NCBI GenBank assembly: GCA_035578155.1
Contig: JAPWDM010000004.1
Location: forward strand, 35,834,394 to 35,898,393
Direction of reading: 5' to 3'
Source: Brachynemurus nebulosus
Lineage: Eukaryota > Arthropoda > Insecta > Neuroptera > Myrmeleontidae
DNA length: 64,000 nt
In this document: piece by piece, positions 34,766 to 47,384 of the stretch
Layout of the letters: each line of letters starts with the position of its first letter
How positions within the stretch are numbered: the stretch's first letter is position 1
Translations under genes and position numbers: made by a program
Notes under the pieces: model-generated
The model's database searches: none
What the model was told of the DNA's origin: nothing
Seen by the model: the letters and a program-made list of their open reading frames with translations, nothing else

Positions 34766-36190
34766 CTGGCGAGACTCTTTTATGTTTGATAACAAGTTAA
34801 AAGTCAGCAAAATAGTTGTGAGATGAAATGCGCATTCCAAGGCAAGAGATCTGGACAAAACTTATATTAAATTCCCAGTTAAAAAAATTGTTTTTACAAG
34901 GACTCTTTGGCCATCCCTGTATATTTTGCACATAATACTGTCCAGTGTGGGCAAATATAAAGAGACACATAAAACAATTTCACTGTATTTTAATATAAAA
35001 TGCATACACAATAAATCGCAATAATAGTATCACGAATTATGAAGAAGAAATAGTAAGTGAAATGACTCCTATATACTCGCGTCACAATACGGATAGCATA
35101 TGAGAACAAAAATATAACTGGAAGGAGGAGTAGTACCCCCTCCCCCAGCCAAATATACACACACTTTATAAGCATATACACTATAAACAAAGATGGACCA
35201 ATTGAGGAAATGAACGTGAGCGGTAATAGCCATTGGTTGGTGATGCAATATTATTTCCAGTGTGAAATGGGAATATTTTGCTAGCAACTATAATAGAGCG
35301 GCAAACAGGCGGCATGAGGCAAGCGTGAAGCAGGCAATCCATCCATAAGAACAATGTGTTACACAGCAATTATAAATATCTGTTGTTTTGTATCTTTAAC
35401 TGTTTTTACCTTTAAATTGCTGTTCACTCCAGTCCGTCCGCTATGTTAGTGGCACATTTTGTTTTTATTGGCACACGAACCAACGGGAACAGCGAAACGG
35501 AAAACAAACGAATTTTATTATTAAAATTCATTTGTTTTAAATATATGATTGTGTATGGAAATGTGTATGGCTTAAGGTTACGTGTGTAAAGTAGTTTCAA
35601 ATTATTTCGAAAAATAAATGAGAAAAATTAAATTGTCCTTTTTTTTTTATAAAATTTTTGATTTTCCAATAAAAATATTAAATATAAATGGTAAAACTGA
35701 ACTTTTCGTTGGAATATTCAAATGAGCTACGTCGTTCATTTTTGTAGGTAATGTTTCTAAACTCATTAAAAACTACCACCATTATGTAGGGACTAATGTT
35801 TACAAGAAGTGTTCCAGATATGCTCTTCACCGGTTTCGATCGGATTTCGTCTATATATGATATTTTCATTCAAAATTTAAACAGTAATTTAGGTAGCATA
35901 AATACAAGCTATTTAGTATAGGGGTTAACGGAACTTTTGAATAAATTAGCGATTGGTTGGAGACGTATGGACGGTATGATCTTGGATTTCAACCCCAGTA
36001 TGACTTACTTTACTTTTTTTAGCAACTTATTGTTGCAAAAATGTTTTGAATTCCATAGTAAATTGAGTTCGAATTCTAGATTTAAAATTTGAAAAATTTT
36101 AAATTCCCCTTGGTTATCGATTTCACATTTTTACAATTTCTTTTGGTCTTTTTGATAGTAAAATCATACCACATCCTACAGGAAACTTTT
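34766..36190. other. no gene recognised
   Basis: Contains a somewhat GC-richer patch at about 35270-35510. The minus-strand frames at 34990-35369 overlap each other and have no domain. Confidence 0.5.
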
Positions 36191-36376
36191 ACGTCTACAA
36201 TTTTTGGTACAGAACCGTTTTAACCTTACTACTTTTGGTGTAGAACTGCTGCAACCTTACTACTTTTGTTGTAGAATCACTGTAGCCTTGCTACGTCCGG
36301 TTCAGAACTGCCGTAACCTTACTACTTTTGTTGTAGAATCCGGTGCAGAAATGCTGTGACGTCGCCATTTTAGTAC
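36191..36376. repeat. 31-bp minisatellite, about 5-6 units
   Basis: Units start at 36191, 36222, 36253, 36284, 36315 and about 36346. Each is related to AACCTTACTACTTTTGTTGT followed by AGAA(C/T)NNCTGT. Confidence 0.85.
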
Positions 36377-36493
36377 AGAAGTTTGATGGATAAATTAAAT
36401 TGACCTTGATTAACGATAGATCTAAACTTCTAAAGTAATATTTTATTATCTTCAGTCTTGAAAAGTGTATTTTTGTAGATACAATGGTAATAA

Positions 36494-38181
36494 TCAATAC
36501 CTATAAATAAAATAGAAGGGTCTGTCTGTGATTTTCGAATTTTTAGGTATTAATCTATTTTCCAGTTAGCAAATTCGACATATATACCAAATATAACTTT
36601 AAAAAATTTTTTGTCTGTCTATCTGTCTGTCTGTCTGTTTACACGAACCGATTTAACTCAAAAACTATCAAAGTTATTGAGTTGAAATTTACAGGAAATA
36701 TAGCTATTAACCTCCCGATCAATCTTAGCCACATTTTAATGTGATCTTCCAAACGGTTTTGTACAGGATGATTCAAATAGAATCTTCATTAAAACTTTAT
36801 GGTCTTTTAAATAAAATCGATTTTTGAAAATTTGGCTATAGAAGTTTTCAATTATGTAGATTTTAATTAAAATATTTGTAACTTGGTGCCATTTCCGGTT
36901 ATACCGGAAGTTGACACCAAATTTGTTATTTGAAGTGTTTTTGGACAGCAACTTTGAATTCGCTGGAAATTCTTATTAATATTCTATGTGACAGTGACAT
37001 TTTAGCTTTCTGAATTGATACAGGGTGGTCACATGAAACATTTTTTTAAAATATTTTTTGTTTATTGTGCAATTTTTTTTTTAAATGAATCACCTATATT
37101 TTTTATCATAACTATATAAAAAAAAGTGTAAAGTCTATCTGTTACTAAAATTTAAATGTTAACTTCAAAATTTTTTTATTAAAATTTCACTTTAGAGAAG
37201 GATTAGAGTAAAGTTTAATTACGGAGAAACTGAACATAATTTTAAAAATTCCACCAGGGTTCTGGGTTCCCGAAAAGGATCCAAAATTAAATTAATTTTA
37301 ATACCATCAATATGGATATCTATGGAAAGATGTTAGAGTGTGAAAATTAGATATATTAATGGTTACTTCCGAGTCGTTTGGCGAGCCGAGCGAAGCATTA
37401 AATGGAATTAATCTTTTATAGAATTTTGAACTATTGGGCAAGCGAAGCGAAGCACTTTAAAAAACTGATTTGAAACTAAATTTGTCCGATTTGTTTTGTA
37501 ATAACTAATTCAAAGTAGTTTTACTCAGAGTTGAGATAATTTTACACGAATGAAACTGGAGGGCATAGTTGTCAAAAATAAAGTTAATTAGTACATGTTT
37601 CAACACTGTTTGAAAATTAATCCTGTAAAGAGTAAAATAGGGAATAAACACAAAAAATTGGGGGAGAGGTCAAACTTTACATTTTCAACGCCTACTGTTC
37701 TAGCATCTCCAATACTGAGTCAGTTACTTCAGGAAATGTTTAAATATAAGGCAAACAGACTTATAGGTGATGTAGGGATTTAAATTTCCCAGTAGGAATA
37801 GGGAGGATACTTATTTAGAATAAAGGTATTTTAAAAATATATAATATTTGAGTATTTTAAATCAACATACTTTTTTTACTTCTATACCAAATTCGTTTAC
37901 ACCTTCTTAATAGGCTTACTTTAGATTTTTAATCTATGGTATAAGTATGCTTGAAGAAATGACCATTTAGTTTTTGAAAATTTTCAATTGCTCCTAAATA
38001 AATAGCTAAAGGGAGAAATTAAAAATAAAGAGGATTGATGAGTAAGCTTATCAATAAATAAAGCCTATCATTTCAGCTTATTATAAGAAAATAGGGGCAA
38101 AATAGTTCAGCAAACTACATAAAATAATTACCTTTACTAAATTACGAAATTCACGCTTGTGAAGCGGCGGGTAACAGCTAG
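36494..38181 (+). mobile_element. Helitron-like element (3' end clear, 5' end tentative)
   Basis: The 3' end has a stem-loop CGCTT-GTG-AAGCG at 38154-38166, then GCGGGTAACAG and a terminal CTAG at 38178-38181 followed by T. This is the hairpin plus CTRR|T arrangement of Helitrons. The 5' end is set at a TC preceded by A (36494), before a GTCTGTCTG tract, and is uncertain. Interior GCGAGCCGAGCGAAGCA and GCAAGCGAAGCGAAGCAC are repeated motifs. No Rep/helicase frame was found, so it is nonautonomous. Confidence 0.55.
36609..36639. repeat. (TCTG)n short microsatellite
   Basis: Short run of CTGTCTGTCTGTCTGTTT in the 5' part of the Helitron-like element. Confidence 0.85.
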
Positions 38182-39430
38182 TTTGATTGATAAAGTTAGT
38201 CTAGTTTCCAGAATAGTAACAAAATTTGAGTAAGATTTCACTAAATTACATATCTTTAAATAGATATCGTAAGACATATTTGTAAAATTGTGATTCGGAA
38301 ACGTAAAACTCCACGACAGCACAAATAAATCAATATTACCTTTCAAAGGTCAAAGTTTCTGATTTTACAAAATCAGTCGGCGGCTCAGGGCCTCTTGCGA
38401 TTTAACATTTTTAACATTGAATCCTATATCGATTTGTGTTTAAAGCTATCCTTAATAAAGGATTTGAATGTAGGTAATTTTCATTTTTAATTGTAGGTAA
38501 TTTTCATAAAATTTGAAATGGCAAGTAAATATAAAAAGGTTATCCTCGTTCCTGTATTACATTCATCTCTAATATACCGAAATTGATTATGTAATATAAT
38601 TGAAATAAATATAATAATTAACATAATACATATATCATTGTGGTTGTACAGATTCCTTCTCATTGTAAGGATAATTTGTTATATATACCTATATACAGTA
38701 TGTATATATTAAATTTGTATACAATGTACGTTAGATATGCCTTATAATCTTGCGGTCACATTCACTGCCACAGTATAATACAATGGTCATCTAATAATAA
38801 TGTTGATATTACTTTCAGTATACCAGTATGGCAGTACGCAAACAGAAGTTATAATATAACGGTTTCTAATGTGCTTTACTATGCCTCTCTATGCCAGTGA
38901 CTGATATTTTGACGTGTTCTCACACAATTAAATCTTAATTAAACCTTAAATATAATTATTTGGATTATAACCATTAAGTTTTAGTATTTAATATGTATAA
39001 ATATATTATGTAAGTAGTGTGTGTATCAACTCTTTCAATTTTACTATAATTTTGCAAACGGAATTTTAGTTAAATTCTAACAGGAAATGAATGTAATGTA
39101 TTCGCCTTTTCCGCCAAGGACAAAATACAAAAAATAGTTGCTGGAAAAATTTACCTATACCTAAAAGATAAAAAAATAGATCAGAGCTTAGAGCGAGAAA
39201 AAAAAATTATTAAATTCTTCGTTTCAATTTTTGGTGGTAGGAAAGAGGTACGTCAATAATAACTCTGACATAATTTAGAACTTTAATTTTTCAAAATTTT
39301 AGTTTTACACTCTGAGTATCTAAACCTTTTAGAGTCCCAGATAGTATCACAGATCGAGAAATACATATTTTTGTTAGATTTTTTTTTTATGTATTTAAAG
39401 TCGGTTTCACTCTTATAATATTTTCTCTAT
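38182..39430. other. no gene recognised
   Basis: AT-rich. Confidence 0.55.
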
Positions 39431-40449
39431 ACACAGAGAAAAAATTCCAGTAAAAATTACTGAGCTGCCTCCGGTAAACGAATCTTAAGTGACCAGTCCG
39501 TAGGAAATTATTAAGCAAAAATATAAAAAATGCGTTTCAAACATTATTTTTTACGATTCATTTGAAAATTTTTCCTGTACACCTTAAGAATTTTTCCTAT
39601 ACAGCTGCGTAAAATTCGATGGGCTAGTAAAATTTCAAGTGGACACCGGGAAAATTTACTTAATTTTTTGTAAAATTATACTGGACATAGAATAATTTTT
39701 ACTGAGTCGCTGTGTATTTGTTATTTGTTATCTCTGTTTGATCCTTGAAACTTGTATTTCAGCATCCCTCTCACACATCACTGCATACCAAGCGTTACAT
39801 AGAACAGAATAAACAAAACAAGCACGCAACCACCCAGAGCACCCGTCTTAGACAATACACGACTTACAGACGCAGCAACCGTTGGTTCGATCAGTTGCTC
39901 AATAGCGAATATAGTGACTGGATGTTTATAAAGTGTTTTTTTTTCTTTTTTTTTTTTTTTATAATAAATTATTATGGATTTTCCAATTGGACTTTCCATT
40001 TAAAACAAAAAATTGTTGTGTTTCATGAATTTTTGTTTAGTTTTTATTTTAATTCTTGTATGTTTTTTATATGTATTAATATGTTAATTGAAATATATTT
40101 TTATACAAATTATTGTAATGTGCTTATTGTTAAGAATTTATATATTTTTTTCCAGAAATAATAAAAAACCACAAAAATTTTTTTCTATATTAATAATTTT
40201 GTTTTAATGCTTACCCTTCTATCAATATCTTTTTAAACTATTTTAATTCAATTATTTGTTAATAAATAAAAAAAACCTTATTTATAAATAATACGGTAAT
40301 TTTTACTGAGCTATAGGGTAATTTAAAATTTTTACTATAAATTATCGTACTTTTTGCTTAGCCTGTCAGTTATGTCCGCATTACCACAGAGCTCAGTAAT
40401 TTTTTACCAGAAATTTCAGTAAAAATTACTGTATTTTTTTCTCAGTGTA
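39431..40449. mobile_element. ACAC-family element E3
   Basis: The ends ACACAGAGAAAAAATTCC and the inverse of ACACTGAGAAAAAAATAC are inverted. Subterminal CAGTAAAAATTACTGAGCT is also inverted. The left third shares TTTTCCTGTACA(C/G)CTTAAGAA with E4 (49526-49781), so the two belong to one family. It may be a composite, since a second end-like ACTGAGTCGCTGTGTA lies at about 39700-39716. The 138-codon frame at 39745-40161 has no recognised domain. Confidence 0.7.
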
Positions 40450-40589
40450 CCGTCCGAGAATTTTGTTAACTAATTATGCTCCTTCTTCACTCCGACTGTC
40501 AGAAGCTTTTACTTTATTGGCTAGAAGCATTAGCAGTGTGACACATCCTGTGTGAGAAGTGAAGTCTAAATTTTGACGATACATGAAAA

Positions 40590-40864
40590 CAGGGCCAGCT
40601 TAGCCAATAGGCCACCCTGGCGGGAGATTTTTAGGGGCGGTAAATTTTTAAAGTAGGGCGGAAAAATGAGTAATGAACGTTTTTTTTTTTTGCTCGTCAG
40701 TTATTTTTTTTAAGAGAAAGCTTATAAAAAAGGTAGGAAAAGGGGCTGCAAATTTTTAAAACAGGGCAGAAAAATTTGTGATAGACGTTTTTTTTTTCAA
40801 ACAAAAGGTAGGGGCGGCATTTTTCAAGGTACCTAGGGGCGGACTCAGGGTTAATCCGGCGCTG
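40590..40864. mobile_element. 275-bp hAT MITE with perfect 8-bp TSD
   Basis: Begins CAGGGCCAGCTTAGCC and ends AATCCGGCGCTG, with the identical duplication CATGAAAA at 40582-40589 and 40865-40872. Inside are two direct copies of an AGGGGCGG/AAATTTTTAAA(A/G)(C/T)AGGGC(A/G)G block. Confidence 0.88.
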
Positions 40865-40872
40865 CATGAAAA

Positions 40873-42621
40873 TACACAGGGTGTCCCTAATAACAGTTTC
40901 GGTCAAATTAGATGAACTATTTCAAGTATAAGATGCATAGCACTCATAGCCTACAAATCCATAATTCTAAATGTTTTTCTTCATTTTGAACACAAAATGT
41001 GGCATTTTCATTAGTACATATTAAGTACACTTTTTTTATTTTTTTTGAATATCTTCTTATAACATCTCAATAACTATCTGTCTTCGAATTAGGACCCCGA
41101 ACTTTTGTTTTTTTAATGTTCAAAGTTTGAAGATAGCATATAGGTATGTGTCTAGTGCTTTGACATAATTCATCAAATTTAACTGAAACTATATCTCTCA
41201 CTATTTACGAAATCATTTTCCATATTTAATAATTTTATTAGGGACAACTTGTATGACTCAGTGATTTTTGTATTATTTATTAAAATTGGCTGATTAATTC
41301 TAGATCCAAATATTACTGTAAGTCAATGTTAAGTGTGTCCATCAAAGCAAATAAATAAATATTAAAATTATTTTTTTACTGAAAAAACTCAAAATACTCG
41401 TATAGTCGCAGACGACAGGTCTATACGACACTTGAGAGGAAATCGTTGATCAGACACGTATTCGATACTTACGCGCTAACACCACTCTGACCGCTTGAGA
41501 ATTGTTATTGTTAAAATATTACGTACAGAGAACCATGTTTAAAATTTCGGTTTGTAATAATAAAAACGGGGCTACTTCGGAACACAGTGATATTCGTAGC
41601 CATACAAATAAGTCGCAAAAGCTACTAAACACTCTCACACGTTTTGTGTTCTGAGGCTAAAAGATGTAAAGGACTTCGAGTATCACTCTGAAAATTTGGG
41701 AATAAATTCTTCAGATGTTCTACTTATATTCTATAAAAAAGAAAAAAAATAAGCTTTTTTCATTCTAAAGGTATGTTTCCCTTAAATAAATATTTCGTTG
41801 TGTAACTGCGATGTAATAAAGAAAACTTCTTGAACTTTTACACACAATTGAGATCCACAATATGCACTCGAAAAATTTTGGATTATCCGAATAGTTTAGT
41901 CTAAACTCATAAAGTTGCAATTGATTCCTTGTTACAATGGATACATCTCTCCCATTTTTCATCTAAAATATAATTTAATTAAGAAAATTCAACCACTTTT
42001 ATTTTTACATAAAATAAGACTTTTAAAACAATTAACAAATATGTCATACGAAAGTGAACTCACCTTAGCTCAGTTCAATAAATATAAGTAGTAGATACCC
42101 CTATAAGACATGGGTGCCGTTATTGTTGTTGATTGAAAAGCAATTAACATCTCTTCGTCATAAAAAAGGAAAAATTAAAATTAAAAATAATTAAATACCC
42201 CACTAACCGGCCACCTTTATTGATTGACTATACCCAATCACCAGCTTCGGTAACATAATTGAGAGTTTATGGGAGATAGCACGACAAAAATAACTTTGCG
42301 TTGAAGTAGTGTAATCTCACAAACATTACCAAAATTTCTAAGAAGAAATTTCATTAACAATTCAGTGGTATAATAGTATGTTATACACCAAGAGACTAAA
42401 ATATGAGTTTTAATCCCGAGTGTGAAGTTTGTTGATAGAGGGCGAGGGCAGAAAATCACACGAGGGATGAAAAAAAAACACTTTATTCCTGTGGTGCATA
42501 TACTATTTTTTGCAATTCCCAATAAGTTAAAATTAGAAAAATTAAAACAAATTATTTAAATGTCATTCAAATTATATGTAAAAATATTCCATCAAGTATA
42601 CTTTGGATAAATCAATCCAAT
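40873..42621. other. no gene recognised
   Basis: AT-rich. No frame with a domain. Confidence 0.55.
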
Positions 42622-42955
42622 GAGCCATTTTCTCAAAATATCTACATCTTTATGATTGAAATTTTAATTTAAAAATTGCTATGTAACCGCATAAGAAAAT
42701 TGTTTAACACCAGGGCGGCGACACGGGTTATTCGCAACTACATCTCTATAGTTGGAATATTAATTTCTAAAAAATAAACAATATTCCTAGGTAACCGAAT
42801 TGGAAAATTTCGTTGCTAAAGTGTAATTAACAGAAGGTGATTTTTGGTTGGTTAAATTAATATCTAGATTATAGACATGTATTCCCAAATACCTGTGTCG
42901 CAGCCCTGGTGATAGATTGCTACATATTTGAGAAAATGGTCCATTGTACAATACA
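42622..42955. repeat. long imperfect hairpin, about 330 bp
   Basis: CCATTTTCTCAAAATATCTA near the left pairs with TACATATTTGAGAAAATGG near the right. Further in, CACCAGGGCGGCGACACGGG pairs with the inverse ACCTGTGTCGCAGCCCTGGT. This is a foldback with mismatches, probably an old MITE. Confidence 0.7.
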
Positions 42956-43140
42956 GTATAACTGTTTATCTTTATCTACAAGTTTTAATTTGTTTATTTT
43001 TTATTTTTTCTATTGTTTAGATTCGCCACAACTAAGGTGATATGCATCGTTTGGTATATGCTGTAGGTACTATTGCTTTTTGGTACTAATGTGGTTATTG
43101 ATGATTGGTGCGGTATAGTAGTTTGGTGATGATGCATGTC

Positions 43141-43211
43141 CCCCGGTCGGTACGGAACTCACTATCTTATCAGACAAGAGCGGAGTTACTAACCACTAGA
43201 CCAGCTCGGGG
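43141..43211 (-). tRNA. tRNA-like sequence (SINE head or tRNA pseudogene)
   Basis: The minus strand starts CCCCGAGCTGGTCTAGTGGT and has an excellent A box (TGGTCTAGTGGTTAG). The anticodon arm has a TCTT/AAGA stem and a 7-nt loop reading GTCTGAT, which would give anticodon CUG. The B-box region GAGTTCCGTACCGACC is degenerate and the acceptor stem pairs only over its first five bases. The length of 71 nt and decayed T arm argue against a functional tRNA. A tRNA-derived SINE head is the likelier source. Confidence 0.55.
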
Positions 43212-43269
43212 TAATTTGTTTATTATTTGTGCTGCTAATTGGTTTAAATGTGGGAGCAAAATAATTTTT

Positions 43270-43300
43270 TAGTCCCTTGGGACTAAAAAATTCACTTTTG
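43270..43300. repeat. short perfect palindrome
   Basis: A TTTTTTAGTCCC/GGGACTAAAAAA hairpin with a 2-4 nt centre, next to a diverged second GCTCCC/GGGAGT set. Confidence 0.75.
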
Positions 43301-43640
43301 CTCCCTTGAGATTAAAAGTGGCAACTTTACTCCCTATTATGAGGGAGTAAATCAAGTCTTTTCATGTTACAAAAAATATATAATTTATATGAGTTACAAT
43401 TAAAATGTTACTATTGGAGAACTTAGTATTTGAATGTAAGAAAAACAGAAAATAATTTTGATTAAATTTTGGCAGGCATATACTTAGATATGGAATGATA
43501 GGCCTATAGCGGTTATAACTCAGGGTAGTGAATTTTAGAGGCAGTAGATATGTTTCCAATTTTAGGTACAAAAAACAGCAGTCACTAAAGATTAAGTCTG
43601 AATTTTCTTTCTACAATATTGATAATCGATGCGAATAAAA

Positions 43641-43646
<6 letters not shown>

Positions 43647-43700
<54 letters not shown>
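43647..43700. repeat. (TA)n at left edge of an inverted-end element
   Basis: About 27 TA units directly adjacent to GGCTGGTCCAGAATTAT. Confidence 0.97.
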
Positions 43701-43702
<2 letters not shown>

Positions 43703-44405
43703 CTGGTCCAGAATTATGTACCGTAATTGCTGGAGCTGACAGGATGTTAAAAAATAATGGTACCTTTTCATCTACACTTATTTCCAAAACTAAATACTAA
43801 GGGAGATAAAGCACAGGGGTACAATGCAGAGGGGTGGAACGAAACTGACTTTTTTTAATATTTTAGGCGCCCTTTAATTACTGGATTCATATTCTAGGGG
43901 TGCGTATGAACATTAAGGTAATTAAATTTATGGTATCAATTATTCTATCACTTATGATTAGGGGATAATTTGAAAATACATACTTCTGCTTTAAATTACT
44001 CGAAAACGGTAATATTTATCGAAATGTCACAAGTATACCTTTATTGCATGAAATTGTCTGAAGAGTGATATTATCAGGGATTTTGTGTAAATAATTATAA
44101 TTAAAAAAGAAAAGATGTGATAACTCACACCTACCACCCAAAACCACCCCTTAGTCATGAGTAGTGGAATAAGTGTTGACATAAATCTAATCCTTCTAAC
44201 GCAAGATAAGTACCCCTAAAATATCAATCCGTTATTCAAAAGCGTTTGGAAAATATTTAAGAAATAATGCTTTTCGCTTCACCCCTTTACAGAGTTGTAT
44301 CTCCATTATTATTGAGTTTTAAAAAAAAGTGTACATGAAAAGGTACCATTATTTTTGAACGTGCTACGAGCTCTACCAATTATGGTATATAATTCTGGAC
44401 CACCT

Positions 44406-44407
<2 letters not shown>
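43701..44407. mobile_element. 707-bp inverted-end element bounded by (TA)n on both sides
   Basis: The left end GGCTGGTCCAGAATTATGTA and the inverse of AAGGTGGTCCAGAATTATAT at the right are inverted. Similarity continues inward for about 100 bp (AATAATGGTACCTTTTCAT shared). Each end abuts a (TA)n tract (43647-43700 and 44408-44451). No coding region. Confidence 0.78.

Positions 44408-44451
<44 letters not shown>
44408..44451. repeat. (TA)n at right edge of the inverted-end element
   Basis: About 22 TA units. Confidence 0.97.
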
Positions 44452-44454
<3 letters not shown>

Positions 44455-46840
44455 TGTGAAATTAATTAAAACCTAATTAAAATAAAATTTTAAGAAATAT
44501 CATTTGATTATAAACAGCACCACGAAGTATCGCTATGTCTGTGAAGGAATAAGGTCTCATTATTACTTGGAAAAAAGATACTGTATTTAATAAAGTTTAA
44601 CTACCTTGGCCGATTTTATTACACCGAGGCGCGTAGCGTTACAGTCCAGTAACACTAATTTTAATCTATATTTCACTAAACATTAATTTTAGATTAGATA
44701 TAAAATTTTTTTAAAAAGAGATTCTTGTAGGGACTCCCGAGGAGAACATTTGTGCAAAATGTTAACTCCCGGAATTGTTTTTTTTATATTGTTTAAACCA
44801 TGTTGAAAACTCATGAATAGCGTTTTTTGACTTTTCACCGCTTACGTAGCGAAAACGGTGATAGATACATTAAAAAGTGTTAAGACCTTTTTTGTAGAGA
44901 ATCGAATTCTCTACAAAAAAATTCGCGAGGGCATCATTCTATCTTGTACAGGTGAAAAAATACAGCGCTCCAAACGCGCACTCAACAATCCACTTTTTCG
45001 AGCGTTTCGGCAAGGTTCCGGACGGCACATCCTGCCGAAGGAAGAATCTCTTTTTAAAAAATTTTATGTTTATTCTAAAATTAATGTACCTATAGATAAA
45101 ATTTAGTGCTGCTAGACTATTAACCTCGGCAGTAAAACGATTTTTTCCTGTCTTATTAAATAAACTACTATATTATTGCCGCACATGAACTTTTAATTTT
45201 TATAAATCAGACGTAATATGAATGATTTGAGAGATGGTCACTGCACATACTGTTTGCAATTGAAAAATTATACTTGTCAAATTATAAACATGCTAGCGAC
45301 ACAAATCTTTTATACTAAATGGTTTATGTTACCATATACGTACCACGCTTCCATGTATATCGGAAAGCTTTTTTACTTTTTTTTTTTTTGAAAAGACTTC
45401 ATCCAGTTTGAGGTGGCATGGCATGGCATGGCGTCAAACTCGGAATGAACTGCAACGTGCTCTATAGTTTAAATGTTTGTTATAATAAATGCTTATGTTC
45501 TAACCGTCTTTATTCATATGAAAGCGGTGATGAAGTGTGAGTAACGCGCTGGAGTGGGTAATGGTAATATGGATAAATTTTCTTTTCGTTCACATGAAAA
45601 CATGAATTAGAAAGAGAACTTTCAATCTTTCATCCCACGTCAATAACTGTTAATGACTTTAGAAAACGGCCGTTAGAACTACCCGGACAAGACGTGTTTA
45701 TACATATACATAATATTATTATGTCCGTATTTTCAATGTAAGTTGATTTACCAACATGCATTTTCACAGATGTGTCCATTGCAATTGTAATATATTATGA
45801 ACCAAAGAGATTCATAAATTAAATACGAAATCGAATACGGTTAAAACGAAATCATTAAATACTTTTTTGCACGATCGTGTATTTTCATGCATTTACCGAT
45901 GCTGTTGACAATGCTGGTAAGTTACATTTCCCGAACGTTTGTTTATATCCATGGAAACCAAAAAAATAACAGTGCGGTAAGTGAAATAGATGCGTGGTAA
46001 GTTAATAGGAGTGTGGTAAGTGAAATTAGCTCAAAAATGATTGTTACTATTTATTTATATTGAAATCAAAAGTACAATTTGAACAATTAGGAAAATAAAT
46101 CGATTAATATGAAAATTTTTACTAGTTTGCACATTATTATTGGCAATACTGTTGGCATTAGTCTTCATATTTTATTGACATTTCAAAAGGTCGTTCAATC
46201 ATTAAAATTTTCTATGGTTTTCATAATCTTCCCTCCATTTTACGAGAATAAATTTGCAGCCAAAATTAAAATTCTTCATCAATTTCATTATTCTCGCTAA
46301 TATTATAGTTTAACAAACTATTGTTCCCAATTTTTTTAATAGAAAATTCAAAAAAATATTCACACCAATTAAATATTGACACTTAATTTTTTATTTAACA
46401 ATATAGTTAGCAATTGTCACTACAAAGATTCGTATAGTTGCTAATATAAAAATTTATAATATTTATTCATGGCATTCTATGTGATAACCAGTGATATACA
46501 TGGATGGCCAACTATGTACCTATTTTTGAAGCAAGTATGTTGTAGACAACTGTGATCTATGACAACAGAAACCCCAATATAAACAATTGATAAGAGTGTG
46601 ACAACAACACATTTAAGGTGATGCTATCTTTTTTTACTGCTGACTCAAAATTAGCATTTCTTTAACAAATGTATTTTGTCATTCATTAGATAAAGACAAA
46701 ATATAGTTTAGAAATACAAATGACTGCTGTCATCTTTTTCTTTAATGACTATTTAACTTTTTAAACGATTTGGTGATAACATAGAAATATAAATTTCACC
46801 TATATTACCTATCTGAATTTTATTTTTTATTTACTATATT
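44452..46840. other. no gene recognised; one unassigned 82-codon frame
   Basis: The plus frame 44858-45106 (MIDTLKSVKTFFVENRILYK..., a basic middle KIQRSKRALNNPLFRAF) looks less random than its neighbours, but I recognise no family. A TTGTAGAGAATCGAATTCTC palindrome lies inside it. A GGCAT triplet repeat is near 45415-45432, and a cluster of GGTAAGT motifs at 45916-46021. Confidence 0.4.
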
Positions 46841-46966
46841 TTTAGTCGAATTTTCTCCGAAAAATTAGACTTATACAGTCTATACGATAAGAGCTGCGAG
46901 AGGCGAGACCAGGGGCGCTATCCGTTTTCGGACCCGTAGAACACGATTATGTAAAAAAAAAAGATG

Positions 46967-46970
<4 letters not shown>

Positions 46971-47062
<92 letters not shown>
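46971..47062. repeat. (TA)n microsatellite inside R1 copy 2
   Basis: About 46 TA units at the same relative place as in copy 1. Confidence 0.98.
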
Positions 47063-47065
<3 letters not shown>

Positions 47066-47384
47066 CCCGCAACCTTTTAATATGTGTAGGGCCCCCCTAT
47101 GGAAGTTAAGAGATGAAATTTGGTAAGTGGGGCTTATTCCGATGCACAACAATACTATCAAAGTGGGGTCAAATTTTGGGCAAATTTTTTTTCGGACCCG
47201 ACCTTTAAGGGGGTGGTGGGGGGCGGAAAAGCAATAAAACTTTTCCAAACCGGTTTTAAATAATGTTTCGGTCAATTATCTACAACATATCCAAAATTCA
47301 GCTTCCTAGGATGATATGGTGGGAGTAGAGGGGGGAAAAACGATTTTCGCTGGATCTAACAGGCCCCCAGCCCGCCAGAATTAA

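Noticed and set aside
39745..40161. 138-aa plus-strand frame in E3
   Set aside because: Low-complexity F/Y/N-rich with poly-Phe from a T-run; no domain; crosses the element interior.
43141..43211. Functional tRNA-Gln(CUG) gene
   Set aside because: Acceptor stem pairs only partly and the B box is degenerate.
44858..45106. 82-aa frame as a host gene
   Set aside because: No recognised domain, no splice or promoter context; only noted.
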